Origin: Parasponia andersonii | Taxonomy: Eukaryota; Streptophyta; Magnoliopsida; Rosales; Cannabaceae | Assembly (NCBI GenBank): GCA_002914805.1 | Contig: JXTB01000038.1 | Location: forward strand, 1,040,242-1,104,241 | DNA length: 64,000 bases | Direction of reading: 5' to 3' | Translations under genes and position numbers: made by a program | In this document: positions 25,062 to 36,944 of the stretch, one piece after another | Numbering within the stretch: the first letter of the stretch is position 1 | Layout: every line of letters begins with the position of its first letter | The notes under the pieces: generated by a model | Databases searched by the model: none | Told to the model about the DNA's origin: nothing | What the model saw: only the letters and a program-made list of their open reading frames with translations

Positions 25062-25334
25062 TCATTTTATCTTAAAGTAATAGGTTTTAATCATTTCATC
25101 CTTTGTATCAACAAAATGCAAACTATGAAGATGCTTTCATTGGTGCACAAATGTTTTTGCTGCTCATTTCTATCTGATATCTCTCTTCGAGAACAATGTA
25201 TTAAAAGTCTAAATGGCAAGCAATTTAATTCCCTTGTACATATTTGAATGACCAGTCTTCGTATTCGGTTAAACTGCTACCAAGCTTTGGATTTTAGTTA
25301 GTTCACTCTCTCTACAGCTTCATATTAGGAGGTA
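25062..25334. other. DEG5 3' flank
   Basis: A 20-base near repeat of the gene's end (TAATAGGTTTTGATCATTTTATC) recurs about 30 bases on, near 25079-25100. Otherwise nothing recognisable. Confidence 0.4.
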
Positions 25335-25700
25335 AACGCTTAATTCGCTCTTTATCTTGTTGACTCTTGAGCTTATTCGATTGCAATTTATAATTTAAGT
25401 ATCAGGTCTGATTTTTCATCATTTTGCCTTATGTAGGTCACGATTTTAAGAATTTATAATGAAAATTTTAGTAATTTTTTTTTTGTTCCAACCCACATAT
25501 ATCCTTTTGACTTCAAAGAGAAGAATAAAGATAGAAGACTAGTGTTGACGAAGGTTTTATCAGCAGAATGAATAATCGGATTCTGAAAATAAATCCAACT
25601 AAATTGCATACAGTTTTTTAGAAAAATAAAAAGACGACCATTTTATAATGTTCAACCCTAAAAAGGTAACATTGGTCATTGAGAATAATATTGAATTTTT
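25335..25700 (-). mobile_element. LTR-retroelement fragment, inverted partner of 51735-52075
   Basis: The reverse complement of this stretch matches 51735-52075 for over 300 bases, including TGTTGACGAAGGTTTTATCA at about 25541-25560 and GCATACAGTTTTTTAGAAAA near 25608. The boundary at about 25541 looks like the end of an LTR on the minus strand, with leader sequence to the left and LTR to the right. No coding part is attached. Confidence 0.55.
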
Positions 25701-26077
25701 TACTTTTGTTGCCTTCATGTTGTCTTTTGTTATTGCTTTTGGGTTGCAACCTTGTATTTTATTATTTCTTTATTTAACATATTTTACTAGTTTAAGGATT
25801 GTTGACCTTGGATTTTATTATGCTAAAGAAATACTATTTTATATTTTAAACATTATCTTCATGTATAAAATATATTTTTTTTCTACTATATACTCTTATA
25901 AACTAGTTTAATTACTAATCATAAAAATTAACTTCATCTACCAATTTATAAGTACTCATATTCTATATAAATGAACAAATTAGTCAATACAAAAAAAATT
26001 ATAAATAAAAAATATTCTCTCATAAATTATAATTTATTGTAATTTTGTAAGGATAAACTTGTAAAGAAAATTTATTG

Positions 26078-26117
<40 letters not shown>

Positions 26118-26334
26118 TTTTGATAATATTATGAAACACATGAATACTTAAAAATAATAGTAATGTTGTAAATAATAACACATGCTAAATTTTAGCATGT
26201 GTTATATTTGGTACAACAAATAATATATGCTAAAAATTATGTCAAATATAATATATATCATTGGAAAACTATTTTTCACCGAAATACTAAAATTAGCATT
26301 AACATGTCGTTTAATATGTCCGTTGGAGATGCTC
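25701..26334. other. AT-rich spacer
   Basis: No gene. An 87-codon plus-strand frame (25648-25911, Met to stop) is AT-driven and overlaps the retroelement fragment. A TA microsatellite lies at about 26087-26114, and a short imperfect palindrome (ACACATGCTAAA/TTTAGCATGTGT) at about 26179-26203. Confidence 0.5.
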
Positions 26335-26372
26335 TAACAATTCAATTATTTGGCATCTAGACCAACTATTCC

Positions 26373-26380
26373 CTATAAAA
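26373..26380 (+). promoter_or_regulatory. TATA box of the DUF761-type paralogue
   Basis: CTATAAAA in the same conserved block as at 9151-9158, followed by a CT-rich leader. It is immediately followed by a run of A residues absent from copy A. Confidence 0.55.
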
Positions 26381-26529
26381 AAAAAACCCTCTTGATATCC
26401 TTTGTGACACCTTATCAAACTAGAGTCAATCAAATTTCTTGATCTCCCTCTAGCCTAAGAAAGAAAAGAACCTCTTTAACTCTCTCTTCTCTTCTCTTCT
26501 CATCTTCTCTTCATTCCAAGCCTCCAAAC

Positions 26530-27283
26530 ATGACTAAAAGAATGTCCTTTCTTGCCCTTATTTTCTCAATCTTTATTTACATTTCCATCTTTTATATTTT
26601 CAACCTCTCTCCTTCAACTATCTTCAACAATGCCAAGTTTTGGTTCCTCATTTTCAACACTCTCGTCCTCATCATAGCGGTGAACTACGGCTCTTTCTCT
26701 TCATCTAACGACAGCAAACGAGACGCATATGACGAATACTTGGCATATAGCGAGCTGGCGTCAAAGCAGAGAATTTCGTCGTTGTCGTTAATTGCCAAGA
26801 GTACCGACGTCGTTGATAAAAAAACGACAAGAAGACCATTCTCTAATGCAAGAAAGGAAAGAAGAAGTCGTGATAGCTGATCCAGTGCGTGAAACCCCAG
26901 AAACGGAACTTCAAATTGTGGCAAAAAATGAAATGAATAACAATCTTGGTATTACTCCTCAAGAAGAAGAAGATATCCAAGAAAAAAGGATTGTCGTTTG
27001 TGAAGAGAACAAGACTAGTAATCAACAAGCAAAAACTTATAGGCAAAGTAATAAGTCCAAGAAGGCCAAAAGGGTGGGGATGGACGAGAGTTATGATAAG
27101 AAGAGTGATCAAGTTTTGAGGAGGTCCGAGACCAAATTGGTAGACCAAGAAAATTACGTGGAAGATGATGATAATAATGAGTTTTCAACTATGTCAGATG
27201 AAGATTTGAATATAAGAGTTGAGGAGTTCATTCAGAGGTTCAACAGACGAATTCGACTTCAAGCGCGGGCTTATAATAATTAG
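26530..27283 (+). pseudogene. Frameshifted paralogue of the DUF761-type membrane protein
   Basis: Clear duplicate of the gene at 9291-10133. The first frame (26530-26880, 116 residues) keeps both hydrophobic segments (LALIFSIFIYISIFYIF; FWFLIFNTLVLIIA) and the SSSNDSKRDAYDEYL block, then goes out of frame at a run of seven A (26818-26824). The original frame resumes at once and is open to 27283, ending with the DUF761-type motif (MSDEDLNIRVEEFIQRFNRR). Relative to the intact copy the N-terminus lacks about 21 residues. If the base run is real, the product is a truncated two-span membrane peptide without the C-terminal motif. The long open downstream frame suggests the shift is recent or a sequencing error. 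AATAAA lies at 27456-27461. Confidence 0.8.
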
Positions 27284-28025
27284 AAAATAATTTCAATCCA
27301 AGTCGTAGAGAAAATGTTTCGAATGTACTGTTTTATTTCTTGATGCCTAGTTAGTAGTTTACTTCTTGTTCTTCCTCGTCCCCCCTCTCTCCCAACTTTG
27401 TTACTACCCTTTTATATTAGTGTAAATGCTTTCGATTAGTAGTACTTGTAAACTAAATAAAGAACTATTTTCAGCGAACCTCTCTTTCTCGATTTGATAG
27501 TTTTGACTCTTTCTAGCATAATCATACCATGATTTTGTTCATATTCATCAACATTAAACTTATTTGTTTCAATATTAGTCTATTAATTTTAAGTACAGAG
27601 AAAAACTCTTTGCATGAAGCGCCTCAGTGTTATTATTTTTATTTTTTTTTCTACATTTGAGGGTAACGCCTCTGTGTAATTAAAAGGCCGCTTATCAAAT
27701 AAAGGAAATGCCAAGAAATTGGATAAAATTCCAAATCCATTGGTTTTAATTTTATTTTTTTATTTGCTCAATATATTTGGCTCTTTAATATGATTTTATT
27801 ATTAAGAAAAAAAGAGTACACTTTTCTCGGATTTGTTTTACAAGTAATTATAATCCTTAGAAAAAAAAAGATTTTAAACTATTAATGATCTTCAATTGTA
27901 AAAAATGGGTTAATTAGGTAATTACTATTTTTTAAAATATTTAATTAAATTCATCACCATAATTAGATTCAACCATTTTAGGGAGAGCATCAGTCAAGAA
28001 TGTGTAAAGATTATAACCAACATCA

Positions 28026-28155
28026 ATAATCCATAAATAATCAATTAAGGATATGTTAAGATTGTCGTTGATATCAAAAATCGTTCAAAAATAATCCATA
28101 AATAATCAATTAAGGATATGTTAAGATTGTCGTTGATATCAAAAATCGTTCAAAA
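28026..28155. repeat. 65-bp tandem duplication
   Basis: ATAATCCATAAATAATCAAT starts at 28026 and 28091; the two units are essentially identical, suggesting recent origin. Copy A of the segmental duplication lacks it. Confidence 0.9.
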
Positions 28156-30940
28156 ATCTATCAAGAACGAAAAGAATAGACCTATTCCAGTAAGGGTAAG
28201 ATGTTTATTTCATTTTTAAAAAATAATATAGTGATGCATTTAATTAATGAAAAAAAAAGTTATGTACGACTAATTTTGACTAATTTCATCGTTAAAATTA
28301 AATAATAATATTAAAATTTAAAAGCCCAAAACACTGTTGGCGTGGCCTAAGATAATGAAGTGATGATGTATCTACATTATATTGGTGTGAAAGCAATATA
28401 GTCAGGTCTCATTAAAGGTGGATGATAATTGACTAGTCTCAAGATATGCTAAAGTTTTTTTTTTTCCTTCCTTTAAAAGATTAATAAATAATTTCTATTT
28501 ATTACAAATTAAAATAAAATATTTATATAATTTTTATCCCAACTCATTAAGGATTATAAATTTTCACGTATACTTCTAATATTATTCGAATATAAGACTG
28601 AAATTTTAAATATTGAATACTTTTACTATTTGAGTCAACATACTTCGTTAAAATATACCAAATTTGTTTGTGAGTATAAAATCATTTGATCAGGAAAAAT
28701 ATTGCTAGTGTTATATTTTTCTTTTTTTATTTATTTATTTTTATTTTTTTATATTTGTTTTGTCTTTAACCAAAACGTGAGTCACGAGTCCGTGTTCTTG
28801 GAATAAACTTTCTCCCAAAGTCTTGGGCAATAAGCAAGTCTCTCCATTGTATCAGCCAAATTTTCCTCGATGGGCAAGTTAATAATGGATAATGGAAAGA
28901 ATATCTAGAAAGGACAATAAGGTTTTGACTAAGTTATTAGGATTATGGAAATGTAATGGCTTACCGATTCATATAGAACATGAGGTAGTTATTTGAAATT
29001 AATAATAGTAATTAGGCCACGAGGTAGGGTTAATGCTCACTACATGCAAGGGTGGAGCCACATAGGATTTACCCCTCAATTTTTGTTTTGATATGTATAA
29101 TTTTAATAAATTGAAGCAGAAATTATATTTGAAACCCTGTAGAATTTTATATATTTAGATATCCCTAAAATTATATTCTATACCCATGACTCCTTAAAAC
29201 TCATAGATCCAATTTGGACCCAAAATCTAATTGGTTATTGCAATATTTTAATAAGTAGCAATTTTAATGAAAAATATATATAGTTTTATGGTAGATTAAA
29301 AGAAATGTTATAAATTAAACTTATGTCAAGCACCAAAGTGCCACTCAGCTTAATTTTCTCATGTTCGTTCATGTTGCCTTAACTCAAAGGCTCTAACTTA
29401 CTTAGTTACAAATTCAAAGAATCCATTTCAACTTATGATGAATCTTAAAAAGAAAGTCCATACATTATAGTTAACAACAAAGGCCACATGACACGAGATT
29501 ATTATGCAATGTCCACTCAAAATGATTAAAAAAAAAAAAAAAAAAAAAAGATTATTATGCATCAGTACTATCCGGAGTATAAAAAATCATTGACAGGAAG
29601 TGTATGTGATTACAAATTTGTTAAAAATGAGATATATTTTTAATATTTTTAATATTTACGGGGAGTTCTACAATAATAAAGGACTAATCTAGTTCGCTAA
29701 TATTAGGGAACAAATAGAAAACCAAATAGAGCTTTTGGATTAATCCAACGGTATAGGAAAAAAGTGGTACAAAGTGCTCTAAATTATAGGTTAATGCGAC
29801 TCAGCACTGTTTTAAAATAAAATGCTACAAAATTCTCTCTTTTTCTTCACTTTCTAAAAACCCAAACGAAAATAGTGTTAATTATATTGCTGGTTGTAAG
29901 ATTATTTTTAATAGTTTTAAAGATTATGAAAAAAAAGAAAAAAATTAAAAAGATTAATTTAAAGAAGATAATCTCTATTGTGGATAAGGATATATAGCGT
30001 ATACCCACTAATAACCTTACACTTATAAGTTACTGGTCTTTTTTCTTTTTTTATCGCACACAGGGTGCTGCCTTACTGATAAATATGTAAAAGATTATTC
30101 TCTCTACATCAATCATTGTGGAGAGAACACTTGACCAAGAGATAAGTGAGAATATGGAATATTGCTCTTAAATTTAATTAAAGATTTCAATGCTTAAGAT
30201 TGTCTTTTCTTGACAAGAAGAAGTTTATTTGCTGGTTTTGATATGTGGACGTAAGTAATCTGATAAAGCACATTAAATAGTAGGTGCTCTTGGTGCTTAT
30301 TTGTATTTCTTTTGTGGTCGTTGCTTTGATTGATCGATAGCCAATTATAACAAGAGCTTAGTATTCAGGGAACGCTTCTCAAACCGGACCATGTTGAATA
30401 TTAATTAGGTTTTCTTGGTGCTTATTCTCACGTTCACACATGGCATTAATTTATGAATAAGACAGGTAACAATAAGATCATCGTACGTACTATAACAATA
30501 ATATATAAATATAATGGTATATGATTAATCAACCAAAAAGAAAAGCGCAACTATATAATTCCCAATAGTTTTCCGCCTCTAAAAGCTTTTTCTCGGTTTC
30601 CAATTGCAAATAAATGATTTTACGCAAGAGAAGTCAAGCTTCAAATACTAATTATTTAATATGTTTTTGAGAGTATATCACTTTCGTTGGCATTTATAAC
30701 GATTGATAATTTTCAAACGCCAATGAATTTGTACGATTTTGTGACGGAAGAATGATAGCGTCGCTGTCTATAGCTAGCTAGCCAGAGCTGTGATTTAAAA
30801 ACTAGGCCAAGTACACAGACACTTGTTATATGTATTGTTATATGTATAAGCACACATATTTTGACCAATGGCCACGGATTAACTTTTTCTAGAAAGACCG
30901 ATCTCTCTTGTTCACGTTTTAACTAATGCAAATTATGTAC

Positions 30941-31055
30941 GTTTTAATTAATATAGTATTAAATAAATGTAATATGTGTTTGATATAAACATAAAATTAT
31001 GCATGTTTTAACTAATATAGTATTAAATAAATGTAATATGTGTTTGATATAAACA
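30941..31055. repeat. 64-bp tandem duplication
   Basis: GTTTTAATTAATATAGTATT at 30941 and GTTTTAACTAATATAGTATT at 31005 head two units that share ATGTGTTTGATATAAACA at their ends. A weaker third start lies just before, near 30915. Confidence 0.85.
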
Positions 31056-32165
31056 GGATCAGTCTAGACTATATTTGTGCCTTTGAGTAATTTACAGACA
31101 TTATAACGTCATACACCGTACATTAATAAATATGGAAGTGATATTGTGAGATATTTAGGCAGAAGTCTCCTTTTCATTAGTGCATACTGTCTACTGTAGT
31201 ACTGATTCATCATTATTATTATCTTCATGTATGATTTTGACGATAGTATTAGGCAAGTCAATAACGGCATGATTTTTCTATTATAGAGAGAGAAAGAGAG
31301 AGAGAGGGCCTATCTTACTGGGACATGCTTATAGAAAGATAATGAACCAGAGTATCCTAAGAAATTAGTTAAACCATTCAAAATACATAGCTAAGTACAG
31401 CGGCGAAGCCTGAACAAATTTGCAATTGGGCAATAAAACAATTTTTTTAAAACGCCAAAAATGACACAAAAGTTCTGAAACTTCTAAAAAAAAAATTATA
31501 AATGATACTTAAGTATAATGCACCTTGAAAAATCATCTTAAATTTAAAATTTGTCTCTACTTAAATATTATCATAGAGGCAAAAAAATTTGGAATGGGTG
31601 TAGAAAATGAAAAAAAAAATCCAGTTTTATTTATTCTTAGTGCTTGTTTTAAAATTATATAAAAGTTTTTTTTTTTCCAAATATACGTAATTTTAAGAGT
31701 GAATATGATCTTTCATATGTCCAAATGAGGATAAAATTGCCAAACTACGTTTTAATGGGGGCAAGCGGTGAATATTAACTTCATTTTACATATAAAAAAT
31801 CAAAATGTCCCCCCTCCTTCCACCGCTGGTTAGGTGGTACAACGGCTTTCTTGAAAATTTTCTAAGGTGACTATGAAATTGAATTATGCCTCCAGCTAAT
31901 TATGTACAAATCACAAATTCATATCATAATTTTAGTAATGAGGTTTTGTGCATTTTCTTTTTGTATATTTTGGCATTGTTAGTCGATGGAGTTTCTATCA
32001 TTTACATTTAAAAGTAGAAGAGTTTGGGAACAAGCATATACATGATCCATAAATAGCCGGAAATAATTGGGAACAAAAAATAGTTAGATGTCTTGTCATG
32101 GTGCAATTAAAAATTAGATTATATTTTATTTTAAATTCTCGTTTAATTTGTAAATAATGTATTAA

Positions 32166-32169
<4 letters not shown>

Positions 32170-32204
<35 letters not shown>
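32170..32204. repeat. (TA)n microsatellite
   Basis: Uninterrupted TA run in the non-coding part of duplication copy B. Confidence 0.9.
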
Positions 32205-32206
<2 letters not shown>

Positions 32207-32571
32207 AGAATATGTATGACTGATTTGCGAGACCAATTTAATGTAAAAAAGACCGGTCCTTAGTACATACTTTTTGCATCCTCTTTACGACGACGACGAA
32301 GAAAGTACCAAAAGTGATTTAACATTGTAAGGGTTCAGACGTTCAGTTATCCTCTACAAGAGTAAATTGCTTTTACAAAGTTCCACTCCAAGTACAAAAT
32401 GGTCCTCAATTTTCTTCCTCCCTATTCCTTAATAAGATATCTTTTTGTTTTTGCCATTTTTGAGGTAATTATAGTCCAATAGCAAACTTGCATTTGTAAA
32501 GCGAGTATCATCCTAAACAACAATTTTGGACCCTTTTTCTTGATAAAAAAGTTATTACTTTAGTTTGCACA

Positions 32572-32995
32572 TTAAAGCTATGTTTGGTAAAGACGAAAGA
32601 AAATAGGATTGAAAGAAACATTATGAGAGAAAGAAAATGCGTAGGATTAAAAAAAATATTTTTCATCTATTATTATCTTGTATATAAGAAAGAAAGAAAA
32701 CTAGTATATTTTAAAATAATTATTTTGTCTTTTTTATTAAAATTTTAAAAATAGTATACAAAGTTAATTTGATAAATTCACTTTAAAATACAAGTAAAAA
32801 ACTTTTTTTCCTCCTTTTCTCTCTATTTTTGGGAGAAAAATATTTGAGTAAGTCCCACCACTTTTTTCTCTCCCCTTTTCTCTTCTCTTCCCTTTTCCGT
32901 TCTACTATAAACAACTCAAATATTTATTCCTTCTATTTTTCTATCAAAACTTTTCTTTCCTCTCCCTTTTCTTTCTTAACATAGCCTAAGTTCTA
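32572..32995. mobile_element. MITE-like element at the end of copy B
   Basis: Left end GCTATGTTTGGTAAAGACG and right end CTTTCTTAACATAGC are imperfect inverted repeats. The left arm is purine-rich and the right arm pyrimidine-rich, so a transcript would fold into a hairpin. It begins where the match to duplication copy A stops. Confidence 0.45.
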
Positions 32996-33649
32996 CAATT
33001 AATGCTAGAGATCATAAGTTTTTGCACTATAATAATCAGTAATTGCCAAAAAAAAAACAATAGGGGTAGACAATTTTGTATACAATACGACTTCAAATTG
33101 TATATTTAGATTTTTTGTTTAGTAAGAAATTGACATGATTAATTAATTTTTTATTACAATGTATCGTGGACAATTAAGTAAATATTTCAAAAAATATTTT
33201 TTAATGAATTTCTTATAAATAAAATGAAAGATAAAACTAATTAGCTAACTTATCTTGATAAAGTAAATTTAATTAAAAACTCAAGTGTACTAACAATATA
33301 TTGTAAATATGTGTTGTGACACTTGATCCCAATAATATTAAATGGTTGATATGTGAGTCAACTCGAAACTGATACAATTTAATTGGGTCAATACAACACG
33401 AATCGCCACCTCTATAAGAGGACGTGTTAAAAATACAACACATATTTAATGGTAATTCTATAAGAATCGTCATTAAAATCTAAAAGAAAAAGTAACAAGC
33501 TTAAATACTTCTCTTACGGTTTTGCTAGAATCGCTGAAAAAAATAATAATAAACAAGGCCCGGACCTATTCTTCTTTCCTAGTGCGAAAAACTCTACCTT
33601 AAGGTTTCTTCACAAATTTACAAGTTTTTGGCCTCAAAACACTCCTTTC

Positions 33650-33786
33650 ACTACTACAAAATAGGGCAAAGTTGTTACTATATTCTACGTCGCTCTATAA
33701 TGTCAGCGCGATGTAGAAAATAACAAGCCTTTAACATCGTCAAAAAAACGACATAAGGTCATGCGTCTGTAAGAAAAATTGACCTA
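33650..33786. mobile_element. Possible DNA-transposon terminus next to the gag-only element
   Basis: CACTACTACAAAATAGGGC is followed by short inverted motifs (ACGTCGCTCTATAATGTCAGCGCGATGT type), as found at ends of some plant DNA transposons. No matching second end was found. Confidence 0.25.
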
Positions 33787-35094
33787 ACACTTCGGAAAAT
33801 CATGCATACATGCAGATATGAAAAATACATGATCATATCATGAAAGCAGCGAAAAAATTAGTAGATTTAGATTTTAAAATTTTTACATGAAAACAGTTTT
33901 TCATAACCATATAATACACATGCATCATATACAGGATCATATACAATATAAATCAAATTTAGATACAAAATCCCTAGAGATGAGATTAGGGTTTACCTCT
34001 TATAGCGTGTTCCTCCTTGATTTCCTTATTGATAATGATCAAACCTCCAACCCTAGATCTTCTTGTTTATGCTCTTGCTTTTGATTGATGAGATGAGTGG
34101 GCACCAAGTTGAAACCTATGTAGGAGAACGATCAAGAATACCTTCTTAATCCTATGGAACACTGGGATGTAAAATGGAACTGTAAGATGATAGGAAATTT
34201 TTTCTCTCTCACTTAGCCTAAGGTGGCCGAATTCTCCTCTTTCCCCGTGCCTTATGCGTGTGACTCTCTAAGAGTTACTATGTAGTTTTTTCTCATATAT
34301 CTTATATATATGGGACCCAAAACTGCTAACCCTAATCCAATTAGGATTGGGCTTGTTCTCCAATTTGGGCTTTGGATGTATTTTTTATAAATATGTCCAA
34401 CTCATAAAACTTATTTATAAAAATACCAACTTCAGTGTAGAATTATTATTTTACATAGTTTCATGAAACTAATTTCACAAATACCACTAACTAATTAATG
34501 AGCTTAATTGAGCTAGATAAGGGACTTAATAGATCCAAATAATCTAAGCTCTAATAATATGATAAATATATAATAACTCTTATTATAGTATTTATATAAA
34601 TATTATTAGTAAAGGGGACATTCCACTAAAGACTCAATACTGCACTCTTAGATTAAATCATGTCTTTTATAGAGATTTAATCAACTAACCTTGATTAACC
34701 GATCCATCTAGCATATTCTATACCAAATATAGAATCTCTATACAGTGTCGTAGTTGGATAGGTGATATTACCGTAATACCCCTCCAACACCTATTTACCT
34801 TTAAGTTACCATCTTTCTATCAAGGAATAATGTTGTCGATAATTTTGTTCTCAATGGCTATTTAGACAAAATTATCAACTAATTCACAAAGTAAATACTA
34901 AGATCTTAGATTTAATTATTTCATGAATCTTGAAAGAACCTAAAGTAATATGAATGGATAGTGTCCTTAACTATTTGGTGTTCCCACTAATTCATAAGTC
35001 ATAACCTTCAATATGGCAGAGTTCACCTCTAATTTCATAAAAGTTAGTCTTTTAACAAATCAAAAAGCTATAACTCATAAAAGCAAGTCCTTCA
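33787..35094 (-). repeat. 3' LTR of the gag-only element
   Basis: Direct repeat of 36945-38114. A candidate minus-strand TATA box lies near 34300-34312 (CATATATATAAG). It contains about 130 bases (roughly 34790-34925) that are absent from the other LTR. Confidence 0.8.
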
Positions 35095-35159
35095 ATATGT
35101 ATTGTCTTGATCTTTGTTATTGTCATTATATGCTAGTAGCACAATATAATTTTCTTCTC

Positions 35160-36130
35160 TCTTATCTTCAACATAATTGACTTTCTTTTTAATTTGTTAT
35201 TAGGTGCTTTATATTCTCTAGTATAATGGCCAAATTTGTGACAATTGTAACATTCAACTCGGGACTTCTTATGCCTTGAGTTCGATTGACCTCTACCATA
35301 ATTTCTTGTAGAGCTTTATCTTCTTTCGAAATTGCTATTATGATAATTGTTGTTATTATTGGAATTTCAACCTCATCCATGATCACGAATTATACCAAAT
35401 TCGTATGCTCAGCCTTGTCCTCTACTATAACAACGTTGACTTCTATTGTTATACTAGCTATCTTCTTTCTCTGTCAGTTGTGTCTTGAGAAGCTACTCCT
35501 TAAAATTTGGTTTCTTCTTTTTCATTTCTTTATAGGCTTGCAAAGAATCTAAGAGTTATTATATCGTCATAGCTTCTAAATCTTTGGTTTCTTCAATGAC
35601 AATAACAATATTCTCAAATTTCAGATCTAATGATTAGATTAGAGATTTTTTTTTCTAAGATCGTAATATTTTTTATATTCTCACCATTTTTTCCATCTAA
35701 TTGAAAATGAATAAAACTCTAGAAAAAGTAGTCAGAAATTTATCCAGTCTACATCATGTGCAGTGAATTAAACTCTCTTCTTAGAGTTAGAAGGTGAACC
35801 TTTTTAACTTTATCTTCTCCCTTATAAGAGACTTGAAGTTTCTCCTATGCTTCTTTGGTGGAAGTTGTATTTGAGATTTTATCAAACTCATCATCATCTA
35901 AGGATTGACGAATGAAGAAGAGAACTTTTTTATCTCTCTTTCTTGAATCTTTTAAGCTTTCCTTTTGTGTTAAGGATAGTATCACTTTATCTCTTAGCTC
36001 TTTGATCCTTTCTCCACTTCCTCCTAGACATCATGTGCTCTGAGGAGTACTTTCATTTTGATAATCTAATTATCAAAGTTGATGCATTTAAGTAGTAGAA
36101 CTTGAAGAGATACTAAACTATTAGTAGTCA
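35160..36130 (-). pseudogene. Copia gag remnant
   Basis: From a Met at about 36130 the minus strand reads as a copia UBN2-type gag: MTTNSLVSLQVLLLKCINFDN, then IIKMKVLLRAHDV and EEVEKGSK, with stops where Trp codons are expected. Near the end is a zinc knuckle, CYNCHKFGHYTREYK, about 35200-35245, in which the last Cys is Tyr. Several stops and shifts in between exclude function. The frame ends about 100 bases before the 3' LTR, with no pol. Confidence 0.75.
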
Positions 36131-36300
36131 TAGCTCTTAATAGAGTAAGATTTTGGCAATTTCAACTATATGGATAGATCAGGAACATTAAAAAACCTTA
36201 GTATTAGTTGGTCAATCAAATTGGCCAAAGTAAACAGTCAAAGTCAACTTTCTTGGTCAAAAGTCAATGATAGTCAATAACTTTGGCCAACTATTAGAGA

Positions 36301-36318
36301 CAACAGCTCTGATGGCGT
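36301..36318 (-). other. Displaced primer-binding site
   Basis: Minus-strand CATCAGAGCTGTTG resembles the copia TATCAGAGC primer site followed by a short leader. In an ordinary element it would touch the LTR; here it is about 630 bases away from it. Confidence 0.5.
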
Positions 36319-36944
36319 AGTCAATATGCTTGGCAGCTCAACTCTGACTCGGCTTGGCTCAGACTAAGACTTGGCTCAACTTAGTGAGTTGACTCAGTTT
36401 CTAACTACAAACTTCCAGCGACTCATACAGGCTCGTTCGGACTCCGATTGAGCTAATGTTTGTTGTAGTGTATCATCTCGTTGAGCTTTTCAATTCAATA
36501 TGCAATAGTAATAGGTTGGGAATAAATTTTCTACACTCTCAATTTCTAACATAGAAAATCAGTCAAAGATACATTCATAGAGTATACTTAGAATTTTAAG
36601 AGATCTTTCACAACTAAATATGTAAAATGGGTCGGGATCGACTAGCTCGACCTATATTTAATAAGTCCATACCAATTTTGTATCAAGCCTAGGCTCGACC
36701 TGCCTAAAATATAAGTCGGTTTGGCCCAGCTCATATTCTCATTAAGGGACCTGACACGACCCACAAGCTCAGTCCATACTTTATGCAGGCCTAAGTAGGT
36801 CATACCTGAGTAGATTATACTTATGCGCACTGAATATGGACCAAAATATGAGCCTAATTTGATTGTTATTTTATGCTTTAAAATATCAAATATGTACTTA
36901 TATGGGCTAAAATATAGGCCTAAAATTTTGGAAATTAGATCTAA
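36319..36944. other. Extra sequence between primer site and 5' LTR
   Basis: This contains short CGAC/GTCG-rich motifs (GGGTCGGGATCGACTAGCTC; AGGCTCGACCTGCC) unlike the flanks, and may be a separate insertion. No coding potential is evident. Confidence 0.4.

Larger units (their letters stand above)
26335..32560. repeat. Segmental duplication, copy B
   Basis: Collinear partner of 9115-14310. It starts at TTCAATTATTTGGCA just upstream of the TATA box, includes the frameshifted DUF761-type gene, and continues through matched non-coding blocks to about 32560. It is longer than copy A because of private insertions and tandem duplications. Confidence 0.85.
27284..33640. other. Non-coding remainder of duplication copy B and flank
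   Basis: No gene seen. It holds the two short tandem duplications at 28026-28155 and 30941-31055, an A-tract near 29528-29550, a TA microsatellite at 32170-32204 and a MITE-like element at 32572-32995. A 30-codon-scale scatter of short frames shows no domain. Confidence 0.5.

Noticed and set aside
25648-25911. 87-codon hydrophobic plus-strand frame
   Set aside because: It overlaps the inverted LTR fragment and is AT-driven.
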